From: Theocolax elegans | Lineage: Eukaryota > Arthropoda > Insecta > Hymenoptera > Cerocephalidae | Length of the DNA: 64,000 nt | NCBI GenBank assembly: GCA_026168455.1 | Contig: CM047426.1 | Coordinates: forward strand, 40,037,313-40,101,312 | Reading direction: 5' to 3' | Shown here: positions 13,651-24,738 of the stretch, one piece after another | Numbering within the stretch: the stretch's first letter is position 1 | Layout of the letters: each line of letters opens with the position of its first letter | The notes under the pieces: model-generated | What the model was told of the DNA's origin: nothing | Databases searched by the model: none | Seen by the model: the letters and a program-made list of their open reading frames with translations, nothing else | Program-made: the position numbers and the translations under genes

Positions 13651-13863
13651 AAAACCCAAATACAGAAGCACTAGATAATGTTACAATATGTCTGTCTACA
13701 AAGTTCCAGGTCAATACAACAAGGTCACCCTTAAACATTTTTGCACGGAAAAATGACAATTTTTTCCGTGCAAACTTTTTTTAAGGTGTCCTATACATAT
13801 TGACTTCAAACTTTATATAAATACGTATTATGTTATTATCTAGTGCTTCTGTATTTGCGTTTT
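13651..13863. mobile_element. Foldback MITE (213 bp)
   Basis: The whole element is one long imperfect palindrome. The outer arms AAATACAGAAGCACTAGATA and its complement match exactly over 22 bp. Inner segments such as CAAAGTT/AAGTCAATA and AAGGTCACCC/GGACACCTT also correspond. The centre is a perfect hairpin TGCACGGAAAAA...TTTTTCCGTGCA. There is no coding capacity, which fits a non-autonomous DNA element. A target-site duplication is not clear. Confidence 0.75.
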
Positions 13864-16466
13864 GCAAATAGAACCATAATATGCCCATTAAATGCATTAA
13901 TGTATCTATCTCACTCAGTCGATAATAATCCAATATGGCACCCCCTTAAGTTACAAAATTGTTTCATATGCTTAAACTTATTTTATTTTGTCCGCAACTG
14001 AGAATAAGGATTAAGTTTGATATGTGAATAATAAAAAAATTATTTGCAGACGATTTGGATAATCATAAGTAATTTATTTACTAGCTACAGATACCTCGCT
14101 CGCTCATGCTCACTCGGGTGTATTTTGATTGTGCTTAGTTCAAATGAGTACATTTAAAATAGATGCATTTAGTTTATTCGATTATTAAATTTTTAATTTT
14201 ATATTCATTATATAATGCGTATTATTTTTAATTATTATTATTATGATATAGTGTGTGTTATTAAAGTAGTCGTCATTCCAAACGGGAGAACCGTCGAACC
14301 AGAGAACATCCAAAACCTGAATTTTTTAAATTAGGATTAGTTAGTTAGTTTCTTTCAGTTATGTCTATATAGTTATTTATGTATGCTACATTAGTAGGAT
14401 ATTTTTATGCTTGAATTTGGAACGTTGTATTTCCTTGAGAGAATTCCGTGTACAACGATTACTGATGGCGTACTGACAATTATAATTAATTATCAATTAT
14501 ATATTTTATATATATCAATTATATCTTATATTATCAATCCCGACGGTCAAATGATTCTTAGTTAGTGGGCGCCAGACCGTCGATAGGGTTTTGAGACTCA
14601 CCAGGGTGTAAAGGTGTTCCTGCGTCGTCACCACGGACAGTGACGATAACCAAAATTGGTCCAATACTCTGAAATGGGGGAGGGAAGATTCGAAAGAAAT
14701 AGAATACAAATGTCTATGAAATTATCCAACAATAGATTTATTATTTAATTTTTAAAACCCGTTATATATAGTTGGTTACAACTCGTATTTATTTTCCCGA
14801 CAAAAATAGCCCGCTGGCTATACACAATTATAACGAAATCAATCGGTACAAATATACATTACAACTCCTTTTCATATCTATATTATATTAAGCTGCTTCC
14901 ATCAAAAACCTTTCTCCCTTTCTGTGACGTCAATCTATTTGTATGACGTAATTGTCGAAGTGACGATATTTTTTGATAAATCGATGTATCACATGTTTTT
15001 TGACGCACTGTTGGGGGTTAATGTTTTTAGTTGCTTTTTTAAAAGGGGTAAAATTTGAAGGGGGAAGGGGTGGTGGTATGGGGTGTACCCTGACCACCTA
15101 GACATCGTCTTCAGGAAGTGACAATTTTTTTTGCATATTCAAGCAGGTTGGCAATTCAGAAACTTTCAAAGGACTATTTCATTTCTAAAATCTCGGTAGT
15201 CTAAAGGTTCAAATGTAAAGTTTCCAAACCGAAAATATAAATATGTGATTTGTGTTAATAGTATTTTGAGTAATAAATACCAAATACACTATAATTTTTT
15301 TCCCTTCAATGAGAATAGAGTACAATCTTGTTTCCAAAACTTTCTTTTCTAAAAAAATGCAAGGTTATGAAAATACTCATTAGGTATAAAGGAATAGATA
15401 CATTCCTACCCAGACAGCACTTCATATTGCAGCGATATTGTTGGAATAATGTCATATTGCTACAATATTGTCAACATACATTGTCTGATTTTAGTATTTT
15501 ATTAATTACTGAACGCATTAATGAGGATAATAATTTAAGCTAAAGAATTGTTGTATTGTCTTATGTTTTGACGAAAATTCGTACTATATTTCGAATTACC
15601 TATAACCAAATTATTTAATTCTTCTGGATATGTGGGTGAAAATCATCTAACGTGCACAATTGTGTAATAGTGAAATATATCCCATTATATCATGTATAAA
15701 ATTACGAATAATATATTCTAAGTACAATATATGTAATTTAATGTAAGTCAGCCGTGAAACTCGATAAAAGTTGATTTTATTGCCAAGTTTAAGTTGCTTA
15801 AAGTTTGAAATGTAACGTCCCCTGGCTGTAAGAAGGCCATAATCGCATATTAACTGGTGCGATTATAGGCGTATTTCTTCATTTCAAAAACGGGTTCAAA
15901 ACTTAATTGTTCATTTTGATAACCACAATTAAAATCAAGTTGAAAATCTGAACATTTACTGATTTTTGAAGTGCACTGAACTTGCTGAACTTTGTAACAA
16001 ACTTGTTATTAATAATAGCTGTGTTATGATTAATCTCTTTAAAATTAATTGCAAACATAAAACATTTTTCTGACCAGGTGAAATTGTTAACTTTTGGTTT
16101 ACTTTAGAGGTAAAAATTTTATTTTTAATATTTCATGATGTTAAGCAAAAAATACGGGCATGTTTTTGTGGTAATTCAGCGGTTACCTTTTTTAATGTAA
16201 TTCCTCTGGTAGAGTATAATTGGAAAACTAATAAATTTTTTAAAACCAATTCATAGAGTAAATTTCAGATAAAGTAACTACATAAAAACAGTATTATTCC
16301 GATGTGGAAATTTTGAATGTTAACGTAATAAAATTTAAAAAACAATCTATGTAATCTCCCCTGGCATGTAACATTCCCTGTCCAAATTTCTTTTATAACA
16401 AATAATCGATGCTGATCATTACATGCTTTACTGTTTTGACTAAAAATAAACATTTTTTCTTAACAA

Positions 16467-16655
16467 TTGTTTTCTCCATTCAAAGGAACTATGCGAGTCC
16501 ATCAATGGAAATGGAGTAGATGTGAGCCCCAAAAAATTAATTTTAATGAAGTAAGTTGTTACGAATGTAATTTGAATAGACAATGTGAACATTATCAATT
16601 AGGGTCGATCTCGTACGAAAATAAAACTCAGAAAAAGAGTAAAATTGTTATTTAA
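16467..16655 (+). pseudogene. Unrecognised Cys-rich ORF fragment, copy 1
   Basis: A 62-codon open stretch with a CYECNLNRQCEHYQLG segment (Cys-x2-Cys-x5-Cys spacing) and basic ends. The DNA upstream ends in a pyrimidine run and AAAG/GAACT, resembling a splice acceptor, and GAAGTAAGT within it resembles a donor, so it may be an exon remnant rather than a whole gene. An almost identical copy lies at 17542. No family is recognised, and its position inside a transposon suggests transposon-borne debris. Confidence 0.3.
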
Positions 16656-16860
16656 GATAAAGAAGTCACTACTAAAAGAAATAATAAAAATATATAATTT
16701 ATATTACAAATATAAAAATTATGTTAAATTGATTATATGGAAACATTGCATATATTTTATAAATGGAAGAATTTGTTAATTAATTTTTTTTATTGTTATT
16801 ATCAATTAGGTATAGTTATATTCAATGTATACTCCATAAAATATGTTTATTAAAACTTTC

Positions 16861-16999
16861 TATCCCTATTACAAAATCTCACGTGAGAAATTGATTTTTT
16901 ATTATTTAGCAAATTTAAACACCTCCAATTGAAATATCACATGAGATTTTGGCATGAAATCTCACTTGAGATCTCACGTGAGATTTTGTATTAGGGATG
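16861..16999. mobile_element. Small MITE, copy 1 (~139 bp)
   Basis: Terminal inverted repeats CCCTATTACAAAATCTCACG and the complement of CCCTAATACAAAATCTCACG flank an AT-rich core. Additional internal copies of the ATCTCAC(G/T)TGAGAT palindrome follow the core. The second copy lies at 17936-18074 because the host segment is duplicated. Confidence 0.65.
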
Positions 17000-17541
17000 T
17001 ATTCAAGATGTTTATGTTTTATATATCAAATATATGTAATTCCCCTGGAATGTAAAAATTAAAAATCTTCAATACGTTGAGTAAATCAACTGATCCTGTA
17101 TGCCCACTGTAAACAGGTACTCTAGAAACTGTAATTGGTCCAGAGAAACCAAAAATATATAATTTTTTTCATTTTGTTTTCTTGCATATCACAACGTCAA
17201 ATGTTCACGTTAGATGATTTTCACCCATGTAGGATTGTCAGGTAGCATTACTTTACCCATTTGACAACAACTTGAAAATAATTTATTTTTTGTATTCACA
17301 TGAAAAATGTTTTGCATGGCAATATTTACAAATTTCAGACATTGTACCAAAATAATTTTCAATTATTAAAGATTCATTAAAATAATTATTTGCTATTTTA
17401 CCATCATACATATTATTTTTATTTTTTTTTGTTTACTCTTAAGTTCTGCAATAACATCTAATTTCTTTTATAACAAATAATCGATGCTGATCATTACATG
17501 CTTTACTGTTTTGACTAAAAATAACATTTTTTTCTTAACAA

Positions 17542-17730
17542 TTGTTTTCTCCATTCAAAGGAACTATGCGAGTCCATCAATGGAAATGGAGTAGATGTGA
17601 GCCCCAAAAAATTAATTTTAATGAAGTAAGTTGTTACGAATGTAATTTGAATAGACAATGTGAACATTATCAATTAGGGTCGATCTCGTACGAAAATAAA
17701 ACTCAGAAAAAGAGTAAAATTGTTATTTAA
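17542..17730 (+). pseudogene. Unrecognised Cys-rich ORF fragment, copy 2
   Basis: Same 62-codon open frame as at 16467-16655, in the second copy of the ~1.07 kb duplication. The translation is identical over the whole length. Confidence 0.3.
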
Positions 17731-17935
17731 GATAAAAGAAGTCACTACTAAAAGAAATAATAAAAATATATAATTTATATTACAAATATAAAAATTATGT
17801 TAAATTGATTATATGGAAACATTGCATATATTTTATAAATGGAAGAATTTGTTAATTAATTTTTTTTATTGTTATTATCAATTAGGTATAGTTATATTCA
17901 ATGTATACTCCATAAAATATGTTATTAAAACTTTC

Positions 17936-18074
17936 TATCCCTATTACAAAATCTCACGTGAGAAATTGATTTTTTATTATTTAGCAAATTTAAACACCTC
18001 CAATTGAAATATCACATGAGATTTTGGCATGAAATCTCACTTGAGATCTCACGTGAGATTTTGTATTAGGGATG
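17936..18074. mobile_element. Small MITE, copy 2 (~139 bp)
   Basis: Identical architecture to the element at 16861-16999, inside the second duplicate. Confidence 0.65.
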
Positions 18075-18285
18075 TATTCAAGATGTTTATGTTTTATATA
18101 TCGAAATATATGTAATTCTCCTGGAATGTAAAAATTAAAAATCTTCAATACGTTGAGTAAATCAACTGATCCTGTATGCCCACTGTAAACAGGTACTCTA
18201 GAAACTGTAATTGGTCCAGAGAAACCAAAAATATATAATTTTTTTCATTTTGTTTTCTTGCATATCACAACGTCAAATGTTCACG

Positions 18286-18489
18286 TTAGATGATTTTCAC
18301 CCATGTAGGATTGTCAGGTAGCATTACTTTACCCATTTGACAACAACTTGAAAATAATTTATTCTTATTGTATTCACATGAAAAATGTTTTGCATGGCAA
18401 TATTTACAAATTTCAAACATTGTACCAAAATAATTTTCAATTATTAAAGATTCATTAAAATAATTATTTGCTATTTTACCATCATACAT
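18286..18489 (-). pseudogene. Helitron transposase N-terminal zinc-finger fragment
   Basis: The 67-residue translation contains CKYCHAKHFSCE followed by SSCCQMGKVMLPD. Spacing and order match the Cys-rich N-terminal region of animal Helitron proteins (CxxC-A-x-hydrophobic ... CC-x2-GKV-x-LP). No Rep or helicase domain follows, so this is an isolated fragment. The first duplicate (about 17211-17413) has the same region with a two-base difference near 17284-17300 that breaks the frame. The fragment lies inside a TIR element, so it was probably inserted or captured. Confidence 0.6.
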
Positions 18490-18784
18490 ATTATTTTTAT
18501 TTTTTTTTTGTTTACTCTTAAGTTCTGCAATATCATCTAATTTTTTTTTTTTAAATAAGAAGTAGCATTTTCATTTATTGACTCATTATCATGAACTTGA
18601 GTTTTTTAAAAAGAGTTAAAATAGGGTAAGGTGATGGAATTAATGGAGGATGGGTAGTTGACCTGGAGGTCATCCTGACAACCTGGACATCGTCCTCGGG
18701 AAGTGACATTATATTTTTGTTTTATAATTTTTTTGTTTAATTTCATTTTCCCTCTGCGATTACAGGCTTGAGACTGACATATAT

Positions 18785-19435
18785 TGTTCATATATTTTGT
18801 TCAGTTCATATATTTTGTTCAATATATATTGTTCATTTATTTTGAAATTTTGAGTGCTACTCTTTAAAGGTGCTGCTTATATGTATATTTGTAAATATTT
18901 GAATTAAGTGTGCACTTTAGATATGATTTTTTTTATTAATTAATTTATTTTTAACGCTTTGTTAAAAACTTAGCAATATTAGCGCTACGCTTTAAAGGTG
19001 CTGCTTCAATTTTTGAATTGTTCTATTGATGATTTATTTTAAAATTTTGAGCGCTACTCTTTAAAGGTGCTGCTTATATGTATATTTGTAAATATTTGAA
19101 TTAAGTGTGCACTTTAGATATGATTTTTTTTATTAATTAATTTATTTTTAACGCTTTGTTAAAAACTTAGCAATATCAGCACTACGCTTTAAAGGTGCTG
19201 CTTTAATGTTTGAATTGTTCTATTGATGATTTATTTTAAAATTTTGAGCGCTACTCTTTAAAGGTGCTGCTTATATGTATATTTGTAAATATTTGAATTA
19301 AGTGTGCACTTTAGATATGATTTTCTTCATTAATTAATTTATTTTTAACGCTTTGTTAAAAACTTAGCAATATTAGCGCTACGCTTTAAAGGTGATGCTT
19401 CAATTTTTGAATTGTTATGTTGTTGATTTATTTTT
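18785..19435 (+). repeat. Tandem repeat, 197 bp period, ~3 copies
   Basis: The motif GCTACTCTTTAAAGGTGCTG starts near 18852, 19049 and 19246 (spacing 197). Each unit also holds a second, near-identical copy, GCTACGCTTTAAAGGTGCTG, so the short motif is itself duplicated within the unit. The remainder is AT-rich. Confidence 0.85.
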
Positions 19436-19739
19436 TTTACCTCCGGGTCATCTGGACATCGTCTACTGGTAAGTAGTGTGCCACCCTGCTTGAATATGCA
19501 AAAAAAATTGTCACTTCCTGAAGACGATGTCTAGGTGGTCAGGGTACACCCCATACCACCACACCTTCCCCCTTCAAATTTTACCTCTTTTAAAAAAACA
19601 ACTAAAAACATTAACCCCCAACAGTGCGTCAAAAAACATGTGATACATTTATTTATCAAAAAATATCGTCACATCGACAATTACGTCACACAAATAGATT
19701 GACGTCACAGAAAGGGAGAAAGGTTTTTGATGGAATTTA

Positions 19740-20439
19740 ATTTTTATTTAACTTTAACTTTAACTTTAATTTTTTCTATTATACATTTTTAATATTTAAT
19801 TTATTTTAAAAAAAATAATAAAAAATAAATAAATAAATAAATAAATTAAAAAATAATAAATTAACTTTAATTTTATTTTTTTTTTATATATATATAGAAC
19901 TTTTATCCTCCAAATGTTGAGCAATCGATAGGTGAAAATCAATCATTAATAATTATAAATAATATTTTATTTTAAATTTTTATTTAATAAAATTTTCTAT
20001 TTTTCATGATTTTTATTTTTTGACATGATCAATTTACGAGAAATTGCCCATATATACATGTAAAATCTAAATATGCATAAATTAAAGGTTACCTAATTAT
20101 CTTTTTTTATTGTATTCATACAATTGTAATTTTATTTATTTTTTCACATATAATAATTACAAAGGAAATAAGGTTGGACAACGCCATAAGAATAATAATA
20201 ATAATATAAAATCAAAGAGTGTTTTAATTGAAGAATAATAAAATCCAATTATCATTGTAATTATGTGCATTAAAAAAATAGACAATAATAAATGTTAACA
20301 AATAAGTAAGATTATTATTACTTAGTATTAATTTATTATATTTATCTAAACTTTGAAAATGAAAAATTAAATCTAATAACTTTATAACTTCATATAGTTT
20401 AAATGTTTTCCTAATAATTAATATTGATACAACAAAATA
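19740..20439. other. AT-rich spacer, no gene seen
   Basis: Homopolymer-rich sequence with AATAA runs and a short TA repeat. The minus ORF at 20224-20445 is low-complexity (Ile/Leu/Asn/Tyr-rich) and is not credible as a gene. Confidence 0.6.
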
Positions 20440-20549
20440 AATCAAAAGTTTAAATCGACCGAGGGAGCGTTAGCGACCGAGGTATTTGTTGCTAGTTAAA
20501 TTATTAATATTCGAAATTATTTATATCTATATATATTCACTTTACATCA

Positions 20550-21540
20550 TTCGCGGGTTAGACTAGTATAAATTAAAGCAAAAGGCAATCTAAATGACGA
20601 AAATTCTCAAGACGCGATATCTCACACACTTCACGGGATTCGCTAGTTACAAAAATTATAAAATGGCCAGACAGACCACTTACCGCAATTCCGCTAAGAA
20701 ATATCCTTTCGTGGACCTCTCGCTTATGCACAACAATCTCAAAACAATCACTCACAATAATCAATATTTTCCTTTTTCCGTATCTCTGATATTAATATCT
20801 CCGAACAAAATCTTTGAATATCTTCACTCGTAATAATAGAAAGAATTATAACAGTCGTACTGACTATGGTTGAACACCGAATGACCGCCTTTTTCTCCTG
20901 CGTTCTCGAATATCTCTCGAAAAATCCGATCCGGGGCGCTGAAATCCTTCTTCCTTATTTATTTAACCAATCGGTTTACCCCTTTTTCTTTATCAGCTAA
21001 CCGATCTTCGTTCCGCAGCGCCACCTATTTCGCTCCTCGTCGGTGAATATCGGAGGGTCCGACGGAATAGAATTGCAAATTCCTATTCCGCATATTCAAG
21101 CGCCACCACCTATGCAGCTTACTATCTCCTTTCTCTCTCTTACTTACGCGCGCACGAATATGCGAGTCATTCCTTAGTTCGTTCGTTCCCCCCGCCGGCG
21201 CGCCACTCATCCAACTCGCCTGCTTACGCGCATGGGCAGAGCGCCCCCACCGCGTTGACCAAGACTTGCACGATGCAAACATGTCTGTCGTATTCGCGCG
21301 AGGGAACGTATTGTTTACTCATAATTATATGTGAAGTGCGCGGTAATATTCGCAGAGGTACTTCCTCCCGGAGAGCACCGAAGACATCGAGTCTGTAGTG
21401 ACAACCTTCTGTTAAACAGGAGGGACTAAATCTCTTAACCCGGGTAACGAGGGTAACCCGGACCGAGCTTCTGAACAGTTTGTTTACATGCGACCTAACC
21501 TCTCCTATCAATCCTAATTAAATTTGTAGTGTACACACAT
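20550..21540 (+). promoter_or_regulatory. CpG-rich upstream region, possible promoter/5'UTR
   Basis: GC and CpG content rises sharply over 20850-21500, with pyrimidine-rich stretches, many GCGC/CGCG motifs and no long credible ORF. It lies directly upstream of a good splice acceptor at 21659. Donor-like GGGTAAC sequences near 21440-21455 would suit a 5'UTR intron. Alternatively it is the decayed LTR of a retroelement, since another CpG-rich block in this window (56624-57943) is a solo LTR. Confidence 0.35.
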
Positions 21541-21659
21541 CTTTCCTCCTACCTATCCTTTATTTCCTACCTTTACCTTTATACAATCTAATCCTTAAAT
21601 TAACCATTATTTTATTTACCATACACTTTAATATAAACGATATTTTCTCTCTTTTTCAG

Positions 21660-21935
21660 GTACTGAACGAGTCACCATGGTGAGGAGGCAACAAGGATGG
21701 AGCTCGCCCCAGCTTGACAGAGGACTTCTACACCGTACCTCACCACAGCGAGTTCTGCAGAACCTTAGGGAGTCTACAACGCATAAACAAGACAAAAGGT
21801 CTTGTTTGTACCCAGGTAAGCGGTTCGAGTCTTAGTATAAGGGTATTTAAGATCATTCGTTACCAGCCCTTCAAATACATATTAATCTTATATATTTCTT
21901 TTTCAGGTTCGAATATGGACAACAAAGTAAAGTAA
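21660..21935 (+). CDS. Small two-exon ORF, 55 codons, unknown product
   Basis: Exon one (21660-21815) follows a strong acceptor (CTCTCTTTTTCAG) and has ATG at 21677 in a good context (CACCATGG). It ends at CCCAG/GTAAGC after 46 codons plus one base. The intron 21816-21906 ends TTTCTTTTTCAG. Exon two continues in the same frame for nine codons to TAA at 21933-21935. The predicted peptide is basic and Gln/Arg-rich (starts MVRRQQGWSSP, ends SNMDNKVK) with no recognised domain. Coherent splicing phase and Kozak context support a real transcript. Small size and repeat-rich surroundings keep confidence modest; it could also be the 5' part of an alternative transcript. Confidence 0.4.
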
Positions 21936-22414
21936 ACTTCCCCTCCTAAATCAATAAGCATTGAGCTTTGAATTTTTCTTATCCTCCTGTAAGATTTCTA
22001 CCTCACAATTTTCAAAAAAAAAATTATCATTTTTTTCAAAAAAATTTATTTGACGTTTTTTATAGAAGTTTTTGAAACCAAAATTTTTCAAGAACTTTTT
22101 TTTTAAAACTTCTTTTTAGAAAAGTTTTTTTCAAAAACCCAAGTACCCCTCATATGAAAAAACACATTTTGACGTTATTATATTAAAGAAGGATTAATTA
22201 CAAAACGTTTTTTGAAGGGTCAGAGATCGGAGGCCTAATAGTATAATATTATTTATTACATTATTATATATTTCAGACAAATCGGTCTATATGTATCAAG
22301 AAAACTTGGACCTACCATTTATATCAAATTATCGGTAAACTAGGTCATTTTTGCCTAATCTTGTTAAAATGTATATAAGAATTGTCTTTACAAAATTGTG
22401 TGACATGTAAACTG
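21936..22414. other. Poly-T/poly-A rich spacer
   Basis: Low-complexity A/T homopolymer sequence; nothing recognised. Confidence 0.6.
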
Positions 22415-22872
22415 CACACCGCATCAAAATTATCGCAACAAGATTTTTCACAGAAAAATTGTCATTTTATAAATGCTTATAGCTCGGTCAATTTTCATCG
22501 TATTGTGATAATTTTTATTTTGTTTTGTAGGAAATTATGTGCACTTTGAGGAAAAAGTAATGCCTAATAGCTACGAGATAATGCCACATTGCTATGTCTT
22601 AATCAGGCCTACCAACTTCTTTTTCTTAAACAACGCAATAGTTTGCACGTTTACCTGGATTTCTAAAAATTTTTTTTCAAAAAACAACACATACCACCTT
22701 AAAGTAGACTTTTCAACGAGTATTTAAAAAAAAAAGTCGACCCTCTGCGACTTTTTTTGACCGAGTTATGCTATTTTAAAGATCTTCCTATGTTTTAGTC
22801 AAATATCGCCAACATCAGCATTACCGAATGCGTACCGCGAGGAGGTTGTTGGTCGGATTTACGCATCATTGT

Positions 22873-22888
22873 GGCCCTGAAAAGGGCC
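22873..22888 (-). promoter_or_regulatory. Histone mRNA 3'-end stem-loop
   Basis: On the minus strand this reads GGCCCTTTTCAGGGCC, a perfect match to the replication-dependent histone mRNA stem-loop (six-bp stem, UUUC loop). It is preceded by ACAATC and followed by ACAA, both usual flanks. No histone coding sequence is visible at higher coordinates, where the stem-loop's gene should lie. Confidence 0.7.
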
Positions 22889-22934
22889 GATTGTGTGAAC
22901 CGTTTCTTACATTGGGGACCCCGCGGTCTGAATC

Positions 22935-23073
22935 CCCTACAAAACAAAAAAAAATTATCTCAATGCGATGAAAATTGATCGAATTACAAGCATTCGAAAA
23001 ATGGTCATGTTTCAAATGCTTGTAATTAAATTAATTTTCATTGTATTGAGATCATCTTTTTTGTTTTGTAGGG
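22935..23073. mobile_element. Foldback repeat related to the Tc1 TIR
   Basis: Arms of about 65 bp starting CCCTACAAAACAAAAAA pair with the right arm ending TTTTTTGTTTTGTAGGG. The same motif (CCCTACAAAACAAAAC...ATTATCTCAATACGATG) occurs inside the Tc1 TIR at 27892, and the sequence after 23073 is a diverged copy of TIR interior. It is therefore a nested or duplicated end of a related element. Confidence 0.6.
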
Positions 23074-23460
23074 ATTATGTGTTCTTTCAGGATAGCATGA
23101 ATCCTAATAGCAACTACTACTAAATTATAAGGTTACATTTAAAACAAATTCGTGCCCCGAGAGCTATCTTAAAACCTCGTAAACAAAGAAACCACATTGC
23201 TATTCGCTATTTTTTTTAAATTAACCCATGAAAAGTGTAACTTTATTTAAAATTACACCTCTACATTTTCGGTACATTTAACAATGCATCTGCATACTTT
23301 CGATAAAATTATCAACTCTACCAACAAATCAATTAAAAAATAAAGCAAAAATGTATGCCTTGATACTGGTCAAAAGTTAAGGCGGAAGCTCATTCAGCAT
23401 TAATTTTGCTATACAGAGTACATAGCAACTAAAAATTACAATAACTTATTCTTAATCAAA

Positions 23461-24213
23461 ATGCCTCGGCTTACTGAAATCCAACCTGCTCAAATTGTTG
23501 TCCTGCTAGAAGCGGGACAGAGTCAAAGCGATATATCCAGAAGAATGGGGATTCATCGCTCAACGGTATCACGTGTTTTGAGTCGGTATGAAGAAACAGG
23601 TTCTTATCGCCGGAGGCCTGGCCAAGTTCGACATAGGATTACTACGATTCGAGAAGATCGCAACATTGTTAATGAGGCCCAACGCAATCCAAGGCAAGTT
23701 GCGCGACAAATTGGGAATAATGCTTTACCAGGCAGACGAATTAGCGATTACACAATAAGGAGATGCCTTCACGAAAGGAGTTTGAGATCACGAATTCGTG
23801 CTAGAGTGCCTAATTTAGAAGCAGTTCACCGACGAGCTCGTCTAAATTACGCCCGTAATTATCGACATTGGACACCTAGAGAGTGGAGACATGTGTTTTT
23901 TACAGATGAATCTCGATTTTGTCTTTACGGAAACGATGCTAGGATCCGGATTTGGCCTCATAGACGAGAACGTTTTGCATCAAATCATGTTGATCCAACT
24001 CGAGCGTTTGGTGGAGGATCCGTTATGGTATGGGGTGGAATATCAATGAACCATCGATCAAGCTTAGTGATTAACCCACCTCCCGGACTAACAGCGGGAC
24101 GTTACATAAACGAAATTTTACGCCCTCACGTAGTTCCCATGCGTCGGCTGCAACACTTTTTTGTTATTTGTAGGGAGATTTTGTTAACCAATTCAAAAAT
24201 AAAGATAAATTAA
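23461..24213 (+). pseudogene. Tc1-like transposase N-terminal part, copy 1
   Basis: The 250-codon ORF starts at ATG with a paired-type helix-turn-helix (GQSQSDISRRMGIHRSTVSR, about residues 19-38), a second basic DNA-binding region with a GRR-like motif, then the DDE start FTDESRF (first catalytic Asp, about residue 148) and GGGSVMVWGGIS. After about residue 229 (PMRRLQH) the sequence diverges into foreign DNA, so the second Asp and the Glu are missing here. The missing half lies at 27185-27529. It acts by cut-and-paste on TIRs when intact; this copy cannot. Confidence 0.85.
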
Positions 24214-24738
24214 ATCTTATACCATTTTATGCAATGTAAAATTTTGTAAGATTCGGTGAATTAATGTTATTTAACTATCAAAAACGGATTCTATATAACT
24301 TACGAACGTTGTTGTTCAACGTTCAATATTCCCTCGGTGGCAACCATCTCCTTTACTGCGTCATCCATGTGCAATCAAAAAAGTTGAAAATAAAAAGAGA
24401 AATGAAAAATATAAGATCTAATAAAATCAAATCATAAAAAAAAATTCATGCACTTATAATAAGCTTTATGATTATAATGAAATTAATAATATTGAATAAA
24501 AATATCTCATGCGGAAAGTCAACGTTGTTGAGAATTGGTCCATTTCCTCCGATGCGGGTTCTTCCGGTTGCATACTTTCGATAAAATTATCAACTCTACC
24601 AACAAATCAATTAAAAAATAAAGCAAAAATGTATGCCTTGATACTGGTCAAAAGTTAAGGCGGAAGCTCATTCAGCATTAATTTTGCTATACAGAGTACA
24701 TAGCAACTAAAAATTACAATAACTTATTCTTAATCAAA

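Larger units (their letters stand above)
16388..18530 (+). repeat. Tandem duplication of a ~1.07 kb segment
   Basis: The segment starting TTTCTTTTATAACAAATAAT at 16388 repeats at 17461 and is nearly identical through about 18530. It includes a 62-codon ORF (16467 and 17542), a small MITE and a Helitron-type fragment. The differences are a few single-base indels. Either a very recent duplication or an assembly duplication would give this pattern. Confidence 0.9.
14897..19735. mobile_element. 4.8 kb TIR element with Helitron debris inside
   Basis: 14897-15145 and about 19490-19735 are near-identical inverted copies with tips TTCCATCAAAAACC and the complement. Four TGACG motifs lie within ~80 bp of the tip, two in TGACGT form and one extending to the TGACGTCA palindrome; the arrangement looks like iterated subterminal protein-binding sites. 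No transposase ORF survives. The interior holds a tandemly duplicated ~1.07 kb segment and a 197-bp repeat. No clear target-site duplication was found. 15150-16380 is AT-rich with a 9-bp-arm hairpin near 15833-15860 and no gene. Confidence 0.7.
14028..20541. mobile_element. Outer inverted-repeat pair enclosing a composite element
   Basis: About 14028-14115 and 20440-20541 are inverted copies. Both contain CTAGC, then ATACCTCG, then a GCTC-rich stretch, and both start with GTGAATA when read inward. They bracket the 14897-19735 element symmetrically. They could be the TIRs of an older element that the inner one invaded, or two separate MITEs. 14120-14896 between them is AT-rich with a GC patch at 14530-14700 and no recognised gene. 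Confidence 0.5.

Noticed and set aside
21816..21835. tRNA-like B box (GGTTCGAGTCT)
   Set aside because: No matching A box or cloverleaf arms upstream; it lies in the intron of the small spliced ORF.
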